The notes under the pieces: generated by a model
The model's input: the letters and a program-made list of their open reading frames with translations, nothing else
Database searches by the model: none
Told to the model about the DNA's origin: nothing
Position numbers and translations under genes: made by a program
Part shown: piece after piece, positions 39,390 through 49,764 of the stretch
Layout: each line of letters starts with the position of its first letter
Position numbering within the stretch: position 1 is the stretch's first letter
DNA from: Enterovibrio sp. JCM 19048
GTDB lineage: Bacteria > Pseudomonadota > Gammaproteobacteria > Enterobacterales > Vibrionaceae
DNA length: 64,000 nt
Assembly: GCA_001310415.1 (NCBI GenBank)
Contig: BAXE01000001.1
Span: 248,001-312,000, forward strand
Direction: 5' to 3'

Positions 39390-40759
39390 CTAGATAATTT
39401 CGAAGTAACGGTCGAGTTCCCAATCGGTGACGTGTTTACGGAATTCACGCTCTTCCCACTCCCGCGAGGCAGCAAAATGCTCGACAAACGCCTCACCCAA
39501 CATGGCTTTGGCGGCATCTGAGTGTTTGAATGCCTGGGCGGCTTCCCACAATGTGCGGGGCAGTTGCAGTTCCTGGGGGTGTTCCAGGTCATAAGCGTTA
39601 CCCACAACCTGGTCAAACGGTTCGAGTTTTTGCTCAACGCCATAAAGGCCGGAAGCCAGCGCTGCTGCGAGTGCCAGATAAGGTTGGCATCAGCCGCGCC
39701 CAGTCGGTATTCAATGCGCTGGGATTTGTCAGAGCCCGGGATCACACGGAGCGACGTGGTGCGGTTTTCCACGCCCCAGGTTGCGTCTGTCGGTGCCCAG
39801 AAGCCGGGGATCATGCGGGTATAGCTGTTGACTGTCGGTGCAATCATGCAGAGGAACTGCGGCATTAAACGCTGTTGCCCTGCAAGGAAATGGCGCTGGA
39901 TGTCACTCATGTTGAGCTCTGCATCGGGGTCATAAAATGCACTTTTGCCCGAGTTTCTGTCGCGCAGGGAAAGGTGGATATGCCCACTCTGACCGGGGTA
40001 GTCATTCGTCCATTTGGCCATGAAGGTCGCCATCATGTCGTTTTTCTGGGCGAGTACCTTCATGTAGGTTTTGAACAGGGCGGCTTTGTCGGCGGCATTT
40101 TTGGCGCTGTCGACGGCAAGCGCGGCTTCAATCACACCGGGGCCAGTTTCGGAATGGATACCTTCGATGGGGAAATCCATCGCTTCACTCATGGCGAGTA
40201 TGGCTTTGTAGAGCCCGGAATAGGTGGAGTTGCGGATCATGGAATAGCCAAACCAGTCCGGAGTGATGGTTTTCATGTTGCGAAAACCTTTCTCACGTGC
40301 GGAATGAGGCGTTTCGTCGAAGATAAAAAACTCGTACTCAAGGGCGGCGTAGGCATCAAACCCCATGGCTTCGGCTTTTTCCAGCACGCGACGCAGTGTT
40401 GCCCGCGGGCAGACAGCTTCCGCATCGCCGGTAAATTCAGCAATAAACAACACCATGCCATCTTCATCCAGCACATCCCGGCAGGTATCAGGAAGGATCC
40501 TCACCGGCGCATCGGGATAACCGGTATGCCAGCCTGTGTATTTGGCGTTGTCGTAGAGCTGATCTTTCACATCCCAGCCCAACACCACATCACAAAAAGC
40601 GAAGCCGCCATCGAGCGAAGAAAAGAATTTCTCCTTCGACATATATTTGCCCCGCATGACGCCGTCATTGTCGAAAAGGCCGACTTTGACATGGCTAAGC
40701 TTGCGTTCTTCGACAATCTTTTTAGCATCCGCCACGGTCTTTACTTCACGCGCTTCCAT
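39390..40759 (-). CDS. Glutamine synthetase-like gamma-glutamyl-amide ligase (frameshifted)
   Basis: About 457 residues of the GS beta-grasp and catalytic fold. Active-site blocks: ALEYEFFIFDE (metal Glu), GPGVIEAALAVD, KWTNDYPGQSGHIHLSL (metal and ATP site), NSYTRMIPGFWAPTDATWG, ENRTTSLRVIP and RIEYRLGAADANPYLALAAA. The last block is restored across a missing base near 39686. The Tyr-adenylylation motif of housekeeping GlnA is absent and the clade looks like PuuA/IpuC. MEAREVK at 40759 follows AGGAGCGGGT. First gene of the operon, it should join glutamate to an amine. The amine is unknown; an amino alcohol fits the downstream genes best. Confidence 0.85.
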
Positions 40760-40817
40760 ACCCGCTCCTGTATTGTGTTTCCGCCAAAGAATCAGTGTGT
40801 TGTGACCAGACTGGTTG

Positions 40818-40855
40818 TTGTGGCACATCTATCAACGATAGTTGAGCTGCCACAA
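40818..40855. promoter_or_regulatory. Nested inverted repeats upstream of the ligase operon
   Basis: TTGTGGCA (40818-40825) and TGCCACAA (40848-40855) form an outer repeat. Inside it lies CTATC-AAC-GATAG (40829-40841). The block is 59-96 bases upstream of the ligase start and just downstream of the LysR gene, so it is a likely operator for that regulator. Confidence 0.5.
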
Positions 40856-40998
40856 AGTGACTGGTGTCAGGTCGCATTCTTGGTCGGCAAACTGCTCTGA
40901 AATGAAGGTAGATGACACGAAAAGCGCATGACCACTACCATCACAGGTTGTGGGGCAAAAAAATAAGTTTGGCTAATAGTGTGAAGTCAGGCGGTTTT

Positions 40999-41975
40999 TT
41001 AGGTGTACTTGCCGATACGGATTTTTCCGTCGAGCCAAGGGTAGTGTTGGCGTATTTTTGCCAGAAAATGCTGGCGCAAGATTTTGCAGCTGCCATCGGC
41101 CAGTTTTTCCGGTAAATCCCCCAATTCATTACGGCGGGCTATCAGGGTTAAGTAACGGAAAAACGTGTCTTTTTCCGGCAGGGGAATACAGGTGATTTGG
41201 TTGCGGAACACTTCCCCCTGCATCAGGCAAAGCGGCGTTGTGAGTGCCATCCCAAACCCTGGGCGACAGCAGAAAGCACGGCAAATGTATTGTCGAGTTG
41301 CATACGGTCTGGCACATCCAGCCCCTGATGGTGAAGATAGGTTTCAATCGACTGACTTATAAGACTTTGTTCACTGTAGCGAACCATATCCAGATGTTTA
41401 CTCAATAAGACCAGCGAACTGCATAAATCAGGAAATTTCTGGTGAAACTGCCGCGGAAGCACCAGAACAAAAGGCTCTTTGAGGATTTGGCAACGACGAA
41501 GGTTTTCTTCTTTTTCGAGCACATCATCAGAAATAATTATATCTATGCCACGGCTGAGCAGCCCTTGCTGGTGGAGATGGGAGTAACCCGTCATCATGGT
41601 CCAGTTTTCGGTGTGGGTTTTTATCACCTCAATTAAAGGTTGGCCGACAGTCGCTGCGAGGGAATCTACCATGGCGATACGCACCAGATGCAGGCTGTCA
41701 AAGCTGCCTTTGGTGATGACGTGTTGGGTTTTGTACGCCTGTTCGAGCAAATGGACGGATTGGTCGTAGAAATAGCGTCCCGCAACAGTCAGCTCAACCG
41801 GGCGGACACTTCTGTCCAGCAGTTTGACGCCAAGGTTGCTCTCCAGCGTGGAGAGGGTTTGGGAGACGGCAGACTGGGAAATATTGAGCTTTGCTGCAGC
41901 GGCCGTCATGTTGCCGGTTTTGGCTGTAGCGACAAAAACTTCGAGCGATTTCAGTTCAAAACCCAGTGTTCCCAT
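40999..41975 (-). CDS. LysR-family transcriptional regulator (frameshifted)
   Basis: About 326 residues. The N-terminal winged helix has LKSLEVFVATAKTGNMTAAA, ISQSAVSQTLSTLESNLG and KLLDRSVRPVELT. The C-terminal co-inducer domain follows (LVRIAMVDSLAATVGQPLIE, DIIISDDVLEKEENL). The start at 41975 has GGGAGAAG nearby. One base is missing near 41255 (AVAQGLG-x-ALTTPLCLMQGEVF). It lies upstream of the ligase-TRAP operon on the same strand, separated by 239 bases with a nested inverted repeat, and is its probable regulator. Confidence 0.85.
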
Positions 41976-42048
41976 CTCGATACTTCTCCCTGACTGACCG
42001 CCTAAGCATAGCAAAGGCCACTGATCGCAAAGTAAAAGTACGAAAAAG

Positions 42049-42069
42049 AAAGCCGCACGGGGCGGCTTT
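42049..42069 (-). terminator. Terminator after panP
   Basis: AAAGCCGC / GCGGCTTT stem with a short loop, then TTCTTTTTCG on the minus strand, only 3 bases past the panP stop. Confidence 0.75.
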
Positions 42070-42071
42070 AG

Positions 42072-43715
42072 TTACGCGGTCACAATTGAGTTGGCCAGTG
42101 TCAGCAATTCCGGGTAAGCAATGGTGCTTCGTTTGGCGATTTCCCGCTGCTCAACCAGTACCTCCTGCAAAATCGCGTGTGTAGTCAGCGGATTGGCAAG
42201 CACCACGCGGAATACGCGGGTTTCACGGCGTTCCAGAGGTTCCGGTTTCAGTGTGGTGCGCGACACAAAGGTGTTTCCTGCTTCACGCTGGTGTTTTTGG
42301 ACAAACACGGTCAAATCGTTCAACAGTGAATGGATGGCATCCTTCTGCGCTGGCGATGCTTTCTCTAGTGCAGCACGGACGACTTCCGGCACATAACGTA
42401 GGTAAGCAGACAAAGTTCCGGTTCGCTGATCAGTTCAAAATCCGGCTGCGTCTGGATAAGATCGGCGAAGTATCTGGCTTTATCGACGCTTTGGTCGATC
42501 AGCAGTTGATAGCCTTCACGTCCAATAATATTCAGGCTCGCAAACAACAGCATTGCCATGCCACTACGTGACCCTTCCAACGTATGGCTACCAAGGTCTT
42601 TGGAGCCTTTACGCAGGATGTAATCGGCGTGGTGTTCGATCGCGCTGACCAGTGAAGGATCTTTAAAGATCACCATGCCTGCGCCCATCGGCACATAAAG
42701 CTGTTTGTGGGCATCGATGGTGACAGAATCTGCGCGCTCTATGCCTTTGAGCTTAGGTCGCTGGTTTTGCGACATCAGGCTTGCGCCACCCCAGGCAGCG
42801 TCGACGTGGAAGTGAATGCCTTCGCGCCCGGCGATATCTGCCAGTTTGTCGAGTGGGTCGATATTGCCGGTTTCCGTGGTGCCGGCTACGCCCACCATCG
42901 CGAACACTTTGACGTTTCTCGCCTTGAGTTCTGCCAACTTGGTTTCAAGCTTGTCGATACATATGCGGTTGTTCGCATCCGTTGGGATCGCAATCAGGGA
43001 TTGTCTGCCAATACCGAGTACGTCCGCGGCCTTTTTCAGCGAATAATGCCCGCGCTCTGACACCAGAATCGCCAGGTCGTCATAACCGTAATGGCGCATG
43101 GCGCGGAAAAGCCCTTCTTCAGCCACCCCACGGAAATCGCCGTCAGCCTCAGGGCAGCGTTACGCGCCACCCAAAGCGCGGTGATATTGGCAATGGTACC
43201 GCCGGAGCAGAAGGCGCCGAGTGAGTGCTCTGCGCTGTGCATCCAGCTTTGGTAAAACGCCTCTTCACGCTGATAAATCAGGTTGTGCAGCATGCCCAGA
43301 ACCTGACGTTCCAACGGCGTAAAGGCTTTTGAAGTTTCGATTTTTACCGTGTTCTGGTTAAGGCCAATCATGATTTTGGACAGCGGCATTAAAAAGTAGG
43401 GCAGCGCCGATGTCATATGGCCGATAAATCGGGGGGATGAGGTGTGCACCGATTGCGCCACCAGTTTTTCCAGCAGAAACTCAGTGTGATCCGAAACAAA
43501 TGCCGGTTGCTCAGGAATATGCGGGTTACTGAAGTCTTTCTCGATATCGGTCAGGGAGTAGTCCGACGACGTAATGTGATCCTGCAAAAACTGTTCAGGT
43601 TTTGCGAGATTGCCTGTTCAATTTTGCCCAACGTGGAATGCGGTGCTTCTGGCACAGTAAAAATGCGGTGAAGGGCTTCCAATGACGCTTCCGCTGTCTT
43701 TGTTTGTTTAACCAT
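42072..43715 (-). CDS. panP: PLP-dependent aspartate 1-decarboxylase PanP (frameshifted)
   Basis: About 549 residues of the group II decarboxylase family. The PLP lysine is in SVTIDAHKQLYVPMGAGM; other landmarks are FCSGGTIANITALWVAR, VGVAGTTETGNIDPL and FHVDAAWGGASL. The start at 43715 (MVKQTKTAEASLEALHRIF) and whole-length character match PanP of Vibrio. PanP makes beta-alanine for coenzyme A where the pyruvoyl enzyme PanD is missing. Bases are missing near 43600, 43135 and 42405. A diaminobutyrate or glutamate decarboxylase is less likely given the N-terminal extension. It stands alone with its own terminator. Confidence 0.88.
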
Positions 43716-43863
43716 CCGGGGTACTTACTTTTGGGGTTTGCTAGATGTTAATCGAAGATACTGAAGAGTAAAGCGCCGAGTTGCGCAAAATCAGTGAGAG
43801 GGAAAACATCGAACCGAAATGAAAGGAGGGAGCCGCCGACGCCGCTCCCGTTTGATGCAGGAC

Positions 43864-44391
43864 TTACTTGTCACAACTGGTTTGGGCAAGTTGCGCCATT
43901 TCGTCGTTGTAGCGCGTTAATGGCACTTCAATTTCTTTCGGGTGGCTCAGCAAAGAGGCCAGTGCGGAGCGCAAATCATAGTTGCCTGATGTGCCTGTCC
44001 CTGACGGAAAGCAAACACCTTCTTGCTGCGTCGGCCAGTTCGCCGTTTGAATTACTCAGTGCTTTGACATCTTCCTGCTCAGGTTCAGCCATGATTCAAC
44101 CCCGCCGTTGAGATTCAATTTGGCTGGATCATTTTTCAGGTAGTAATTAAACGCTTCCTGATTGAGCTTGAAGTGTTCACGACGTCCTTCCAAAAACCAG
44201 CTCGCCACTTCTTCAAGTTTTGGGTCTTTTTGAATGGTCAGGTCAACCAGGCTTTCATACCAGCCAATAGAGGCGGTGATGTAGTGATTGTATTTCTGGC
44301 TAAGACAGAGTTGGTCAAAATCGTTAACGTCTTTTGCTGCAGCAAACCCTGAAACCAGCGAAAGAAGAACGAGAAGGGCTGAACGACGCAT
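43864..44391 (-). CDS. Secreted protein of unknown function (frameshifted)
   Basis: About 176 residues with a clear Sec signal (RRSALLVLLSLVSGFAAAKD). The mature protein is helical (ITASIGWYESLVDLTIQKDP, WFLEGRREHFKLNQEAFNYY). After one missing base near 44065 and one extra near 44012, the frame reads EDVKALSNSNGELADAA-EGVCFPSGTGTSGNYD and ends EMAQLAQTSCDK at 43864. Three Cys residues lie in the mature part. I do not recognise the family. A hairpin GGGAGC / GCTCCC (43828-43849) follows. It lies downstream of the sugar-binding protein gene, separated from it by a terminator-like hairpin. Confidence 0.6.
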
Positions 44392-44418
44392 TGATTAAAT
44401 CCTTTTTGGTCGAAATAG

Positions 44419-44437
44419 AGCCCGCTGTGTGCGGGCT
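44419..44437 (-). terminator. Terminator-like hairpin after the sugar-binding protein gene
   Basis: AGCCCGC / GCGGGCT stem with a 5-base loop. The T-run is better on the plus strand (TTTTAATAAT), so minus-strand efficiency is uncertain. Confidence 0.5.
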
Positions 44438-44577
44438 TTTAATAATAAAGTAATAGTAATGCTATCGAGTGATCACAACAAGTTACAGAGTCTGGCTTAT
44501 CTGCCTGTTTCACAATTCGCGGAAGTGGTCATCCACGCAATGTGAAATTGTGATAGCCAAGGGAGTTTGGCTTCCTG

Positions 44578-45831
44578 TTACAGGTTATCTGCCAGCACCG
44601 CGGCGCGGATATAACGCATGGTTTCGTCGACGCTGACATCGTCATCGTCGAAAAAGCGTGAAATCACATCAAACAGGGCAATCTGGGATGCTCTGCCTAC
44701 CGCCATATTGTGAGAAAGACTTGGCACAAGGTTATCTGTCGCCGCCGCGCGCAAAAATGCCTGCATGGACTCCTTGCCACAGGTATCAAAGCCTTCCATG
44801 TCTGAATCAACACGAACCGGAATGGAGCCTTTGCTCATGTTGAATTCACGCTGGAAGTCCGGGTCGAGGATCAACTTTGCCAGTGTGCGTTGTGAATCAG
44901 TTTTCCCGGCATTGCTGTTTTTGAAAAACACAAAGCTGTCGATGTTGAAGGAAAACTGGTTGGCAGTACCGGGGGCCGGAATGCAGAGGAAGTCTTTCCC
45001 TGCTTCTTTATTGGCAGCCAGAAACTCGCCTTTTGCCCAGTCGCCCATCATTTGCATGGCGGCTTTGCCTTCAATCACCAGTGACGTTGTATCACTCCAG
45101 TTGCGTCCCGGTGAGTCAGCATCTGTGTATTGCTTCATCTTGCGAAAAGTCAGCAGGGTTTCACGCATTTTTTCGCCGGTCAGCAGTGCTGTGTCCTTGT
45201 CGATAAAGGCTTTACGGAAATCTTCCGGTCCCATAATGGCAAGGGCGATGGACTCAAACAGGGTAGATTCCTGCCATGCTTCGCTGCCCAGTGCCAGCGG
45301 GATATACCCGGCGGCTTTGATTTTCTCCGCGGCAACGAAAAAGTCGTCGAGGGTGACCGGAAGTTCAGCGTCCGCTTTTTCGAACACTTCAGGATTTGCC
45401 CAAAGCCAGTTCACACGGTGAATGTTGAATGGGACCGCAACATAATGACCATCAACCTTTAGATACTCCTGAACACGGCGGGGAATCAGCTCATTCCAGT
45501 GCTGCTTGGCGGCAACATCATCCAATGAAGCAAGAAAGCCGAGTTTTCCCCATTCCTGTATTTCCGGGCCTTTGATCTGTGCAACATCCGGCGGGTTGCC
45601 GGAAAGGGCGCGGATCCGCAGGGTGTTAATGGCACTTTGACCTGCGCGACCAGCAACGGCGAAATCTTTCCAGATATAGCCTTCTTTTTTCATCTTCTCT
45701 TTGAGGTTGTCGACCGAACGGGCTTCACCGCCGCTTGTCCACCAGTGCAGCACTTCCACATCACTTGGCGTGTCGGCATAAGCTGGTGCGGCGAGGCTCA
45801 TTGCCAGCAACAGGGGAAGGATCTTTTTCAT
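44578..45831 (-). CDS. Carbohydrate ABC transporter substrate-binding protein
   Basis: 417 residues, intact. The Sec signal is cleaved near PAYADT. The family-1 sugar-binder opening is VEVLHWWTSGGEARSVDNL, followed by GNPPDVAQIKGPEIQEWGK, VPFNIHRVNWLWAN and GKAAMQMMGDWAKGEF. These match the GtsA glucose/mannose-type binders. No permease or ATPase gene is near; instead it follows a kinase/regulator pair, with the kinase stop 3 bases before its ATG. This suggests either that it feeds a distant transporter or that it serves the kinase as a sensor. Confidence 0.87.
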   Translation of the reverse strand: MKKILPLLLAMSLAAPAYADTPSDVEVLHWWTSGGEARSVDNLKEKMKKEGYIWKDFAVAGRAGQSAINTLRIRALSGNPPDVAQIKGPEIQEWGKLGFLASLDDVAAKQHWNELIPRRVQEYLKVDGHYVAVPFNIHRVNWLWANPEVFEKADAELPVTLDDFFVAAEKIKAAGYIPLALGSEAWQESTLFESIALAIMGPEDFRKAFIDKDTALLTGEKMRETLLTFRKMKQYTDADSPGRNWSDTTSLVIEGKAAMQMMGDWAKGEFLAANKEAGKDFLCIPAPGTANQFSFNIDSFVFFKNSNAGKTDSQRTLAKLILDPDFQREFNMSKGSIPVRVDSDMEGFDTCGKESMQAFLRAAATDNLVPSLSHNMAVGRASQIALFDVISRFFDDDDVSVDETMRYIRAAVLADNL

Positions 45832-45834
45832 TCA

Positions 45835-47267
45835 TCAAGCCCTCGGGAAAGCGATGTCGATTTGTAACCCGCCATCCTTGCGGTTGGATAGAATGATTTC
45901 GCCGCCATGGGCACGGATAATGTTTTTGGCGATACCCAGCCAAGGCCGGTGCCGTGCAGATCCGTGTGCAGGCGGAAGTAAGGGTCGAACACTTTTTCAG
46001 GAATTCTTCAGGAATACCCGGGCCGTTATCCAGCAGGGTGATATCCAGTGATTTATCGCTGTCATGGACATAGACCATCACTTCATCACCGTATTTCACG
46101 CCATTGTCGACAAGGTTCGTCAGGCATCGTTTAAACGCCAGTGGTTTGCAGTAAAACGGACGTTTTGTTGCCCGGAAATGATCACGCGCTGGCGCTGCTG
46201 GTTATGGATTTCCGCAATGCTGGTGATGATTTGCAGTACATCCACCGATGAGACGTTTTCATGGATATCAGTGTCTTTCACCGTTTGCAGTGCGCCTTTC
46301 ACCATGATCTCAAGCTCGTCGAGATCCTTGTTCATTTTCGCGGCCTGTACTTCATCATCAATCAGTTCAGCACGAAGACGCAGCCGGGTGATCGGTGTTT
46401 TCAGGTCGTGGGAAATCGAGCCAAACAGCTTTTCCCTGTCATGCATATAGCGTTGCAGGCGCTTTTGCATCAGGTTGAAAGCGCGGGTCACCGTGGTGAT
46501 TTCCGCAGCGCCTTCTTCAACCAGTTCTGGCTGTTCAATATCCGTACTCAGGCGGTTTGCAGCCTGCGCCAGTCGCTTCAGCGGGCGGGTCTGGTTGCGG
46601 ATAAGGGTGAAGGTGAAAAAGAGCAGCAGGGTGGTGATAGCAATGAGGAATACCACTTGATCGGCATTGATCAGGTCATTTTCCAGCGTGACATAAGGCG
46701 CAGGCAGTATGGCCGCGATATACACCCATTGCCCTTGGCTTATCTCGATTTGTGCCACCAGAATTGGTGGGTTAAGCGGCTCCATGCTCAGGGTGTGGTG
46801 CGCCCAGGATTTGGGTAAATCAGACAGCAACAGACTGTTGTTGAGTACCTTAAGTGTTTCCGGGCGCGAAAATTCCACCTTGATATTGCTGGCGTTTGGC
46901 AGCTCTTTGGTCAGGACGCTTTCGATGGTCTGAATGGCTTCGCGTTTGGTGCGGCTCTCTTCAATCGGCGTAATATTGATCTCTTCGCTGTTGAAGGAAA
47001 CGAAGAAACGCGCACCACCCATGTTCCGCAACTGATCCAGAGCGATATGGCGATATTCCACTGGCAAAGACTGGAAGAAGCTGGTGGTAGAGGCAAACAT
47101 CTGCGCCATGCTTTCAGAAGCAGATTTCAGGCCTTCGACTTCGCGTTCTTTGGACTGTGCATACCAGAAGAAACTGGCAATGCCTGAGCGAGAAAAACAG
47201 AAAGGACGGTAAGCAGCAGCGTTCGTGAAAGCAGCGAACGCGGCCAGAAATATTCTTTAAGATTCAT
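45835..47267 (-). CDS. Membrane sensor histidine kinase (frameshifted)
   Basis: About 479 residues. The first membrane segment is SLLSRTLLLTVLSVFLAQA. A periplasmic domain of about 125 residues, a second membrane segment (VVFLIAITTLLLFFTFTLI) and HAMP follow. The H-box is GSISHDLKTPITRLRLRAEL. The ATPase domain has DNGPGIPEEFLKKVFDPYFR and GTGLGLGIAKNIIRAHGG. Bases are missing near 47195, 46115, 45998 and 45947. The start overlaps the regulator gene by 11 bases. It looks like the GtrS/EnvZ branch; with the sugar binder downstream it may sense hexoses or sugar acids. That link is from context only. Confidence 0.85.
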
Positions 47268-47979
47268 AGGTGATGTCGGACACGAACATATAACCGTTAC
47301 CACGAACGGTTTTGATGATAGTGGACTGGCGTCCGTTGTCTTTCAGGCGCTGGCGCAGGCGGCTGACCTGAACATCAATACCGCGCTCCTGAGGCTGTGC
47401 ATCGCGGCCGCGGGTGGCGTTGGAAATGGCATTGCGATCCAGCAGGGTATTTGGGTTTTCAATAAACAGCATCAGCAAGGCAAAGTCTGCCGAGGTCATT
47501 TCCACTTCCTGACCGGTCACCTGATGGTTAAGGCGTTGGGTAACAGGGTCCAGTCGCCATTGGGCAAAGCGGATTGCTTTGGGCTTGGACATGGTGGTTT
47601 CCTGCAACTGCTGGGTACGGCGAAGCAGGGCGCGGATGCGGGCAACCAGCTGACGGGGGCTGAACGGTTTGGCGATGTAATCGTCCGCGCCCAGCTCCAG
47701 GCCGATGATTTGGTCAGTCTCGTCTGATACCGCTGTCAGCATAATGATAGGTACGCTGGAGTCCTGACGGACGTATTTACACAGGGTAAAACCGTCATCA
47801 CCGGGAAGCATGATGTCGAGTAGGATGAGATCAGGATATTGAACAGCAAGTTTCGCTTTCATTTCTTGTCCGTTCTGGGCGGTTGTCACCTCATAGCCGG
47901 ACTTTGAAAGATACTCTTGAAGCAGTTCGCGGATTTCTAAGTCGTCATCCACCACCAGGATCCGCTTCTGATTAACCAT
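47257..47979 (-). CDS. OmpR-family response regulator
   Basis: 240 residues, intact. The receiver has LVVDDDLEIRELL, phospho-acceptor LILLDIMLPGDDGF, MLTAVSDE and KPFSPRQLVARIRALLRR. The winged helix has EMTSADFALLMLFIENPN and RGIDVQVSRLRQRLKDNG. The open frame includes eight more codons, but MVNQKRILVVDDD at 47979 has AGGGGA ten bases upstream. It is the first gene of the regulator-kinase-sugar binder operon. It resembles GltR-type regulators of sugar uptake; the target is unknown. Confidence 0.86.
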   Translation of the reverse strand: MVNQKRILVVDDDLEIRELLQEYLSKSGYEVTTAQNGQEMKAKLAVQYPDLILLDIMLPGDDGFTLCKYVRQDSSVPIIMLTAVSDETDQIIGLELGADDYIAKPFSPRQLVARIRALLRRTQQLQETTMSKPKAIRFAQWRLDPVTQRLNHQVTGQEVEMTSADFALLMLFIENPNTLLDRNAISNATRGRDAQPQERGIDVQVSRLRQRLKDNGRQSTIIKTVRGNGYMFVSDITYES

Positions 47980-48117
47980 GAAAGGAAGTCCCCTTATTCT
48001 CATACGTAAGTCGGTTATTATCTTAGAGAATAAGACGTAGTGCCAGTGTCAGCCCTGTAAAATACCTAATCCGTGGGCTACACCATGTAAAAGAAGTGGA
48101 AATTGCCTGATAAAAAA

Positions 48118-48141
48118 ACACCCCGGTGAAAACCGGGGTGT
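48118..48141 (-). terminator. Terminator after metPS
   Basis: Perfect 10-bp stem ACACCCCGGT / ACCGGGGTGT with a GAAA/TTTC loop, then TTTTTTTATC on the minus strand, 21 bases past the metS stop. Confidence 0.92.
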
Positions 48142-48161
48142 CTGCGTTGAGGGGGAAGGGA

Positions 48162-48260
48162 CTATTTGCCTGCTTTCATCGCTCTATTGATGCACCAAGC
48201 TGCGCCGCCCCAAGTGATACCAAAACCAATCAGCATCATAATGATTGCACCTGTTGTCAT
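48162..48260 (-). CDS. metS: MetS-family small subunit of the NSS symporter
   Basis: A 32-residue single-span peptide, MTTGAIIMMLIGFGITWGG with the tail ending RAMKAGK. One hydrophobic helix covers residues 5-23 and the C-terminus is basic. Its ATG overlaps the stop of the symporter gene (ATGA) and a GGAGG-like ribosome site lies in the end of that gene. In Corynebacterium, MetS is needed for methionine and alanine import by MetP. It is short enough to be missed by gene finders. Confidence 0.85.
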   Translation of the reverse strand: MTTGAIIMMLIGFGITWGGAAWCINRAMKAGK

Positions 48261-49764
48261 GCGTTTGCCTCCTGTGCGTCAACTTCTTCAGCGGTTTCTT
48301 TCGCTGGACGTGATACGACGTTAATAATGATACCCACTACCGCCAGCAGCGCTGTCAGACCCCAACCCAGCAGGAACAGGTCATATTGTGCGTAACCACC
48401 GTAGCTTCCTTGAAAGTGTTAACCAGGTTAGAGCCTACAATCCAAGCCAGCATCAGTGGGCTTACGAAGCGGATACAAACTTCAAGCCAAGCACCTACTG
48501 AGAACTCAGAAACTTTGTTTACGTGGTCACGGATATCAGCCACTTTGATCAGCCAGCCCAGGAACACCAGTTCAATCAGGCAGCTTGCCAGCAACGCGAT
48601 GTTGTTCATGAAGAAGTCAACCAGATCCAGCAGCAACAGGCCGCCGTTGGTTGCGAACGCCATGGAAACAACGAAACCGGTACCACACACTGCAGATGCT
48701 GCAACTTTACGGCTGATGTTCAGCTTGTCGATAATCGCAGAGGTTACCGCTTCAATGATCGAGATGTGCGAACTCAGACCTGCAACAACCAGTGACAGGA
48801 ACAGCAGTGGGCCAAGAATGTATGGCGCTGGCAGCAGGTTAATCGCCTGTGGCAGAGTAACAAACGCCAGACCTACGCCGCCGCTGACAACTTCAGTGAT
48901 CGCTTTACCTTGCTCCTGAGCCATGTAGCCGAGGATAGAGAAGATAAGCACACCCGCCATCATAGAGAAGCCACAGTTAATCAGAACTGTCATGAAGGCG
49001 TTATTGGTAACGTCAGATTTCTTCGGCAGATAGCTGGAGTAAGCCAGCATGATGGCGAAACCAACAGACAGGGTGAAGAAAATCTGGCCATAAGCTGCAG
49101 ACCACACTTTGGCGTCAGCCAGTTTGCTGAAATCAGGAGTGAACAGGTAGTTCAGACCTTCAACCGCACCCGGCAGGAATGCAACGCGGGCAATAAGCAG
49201 CAGCACCATAACGAACAAAACTGGCATCATGATTTTGCTGGCACGCTCGATACCACCTTTAACGCCGGTAAAAACTGCGGCAAAAGTGATGGCCCACGCC
49301 AAAGTCATAGGGATAGCAATGTGCAGCTGCCAGTCACCCAGTGCAGTCGGAGAGTTCTCACCCAGCTTCAGGTATTCACTGAAGAAGAAGGCGTTGGTGT
49401 CTGTGCCCCAGCTTTGGTCAAAGGCAAAGCCAACGTAAGACATTGCCCAGCCGATAACCGCAACGTAGTAAACCGCGATAGTGGCTGCAATACCTACCTG
49501 GAACCAGCCCAGCCATTCGAATTTAGTGTTGAGTTTTGAAAATACAACCGGTGCAGAACCGCGCAGTTTATGACCAAGACCAAACTCGATGATCATAAAA
49601 GGAATACCGGCTGTCAGCATGGCAAAAAGGTAAGGAACAAAAAATGCGCCGCCGCCGTTTTCATACGCCATGTAGGGGAAACGCCAAATGTTTCCAAGTC
49701 CGATTGCTGAGCCCACTGCGGCGAGGATGAATCCTGCCCGGGAGCCCCAGATTTCACGTGTCAT
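48257..49764 (-). CDS. Sodium-dependent amino-acid transporter, NSS (SNF) family, MetP-like (frameshifted)
   Basis: About 502 residues with 12 membrane segments. The NSS opening is GFILAAVGSAIGLGNIWRFP with the Na+ site, followed by GGGAFFVPYLFAMLTAGIP and the TM6/TM8 blocks FFTLSVGFAIMLAYSSYLPK and VAGLSSHISIIEAVTSAII. One base is missing near 48400; the corrected end is YGGYAQYDLFLLGWGLTALL through EVDAQEANA, with a stop at 48257. The overlapping MetS-type small gene supports a methionine/alanine-type amino-acid importer. Confidence 0.88.

Noticed and set aside
39875..40900. Plus-strand open frame of 341 codons opposite the ligase gene
   Set aside because: Antisense shadow of the glutamine synthetase fold; no domain of its own.
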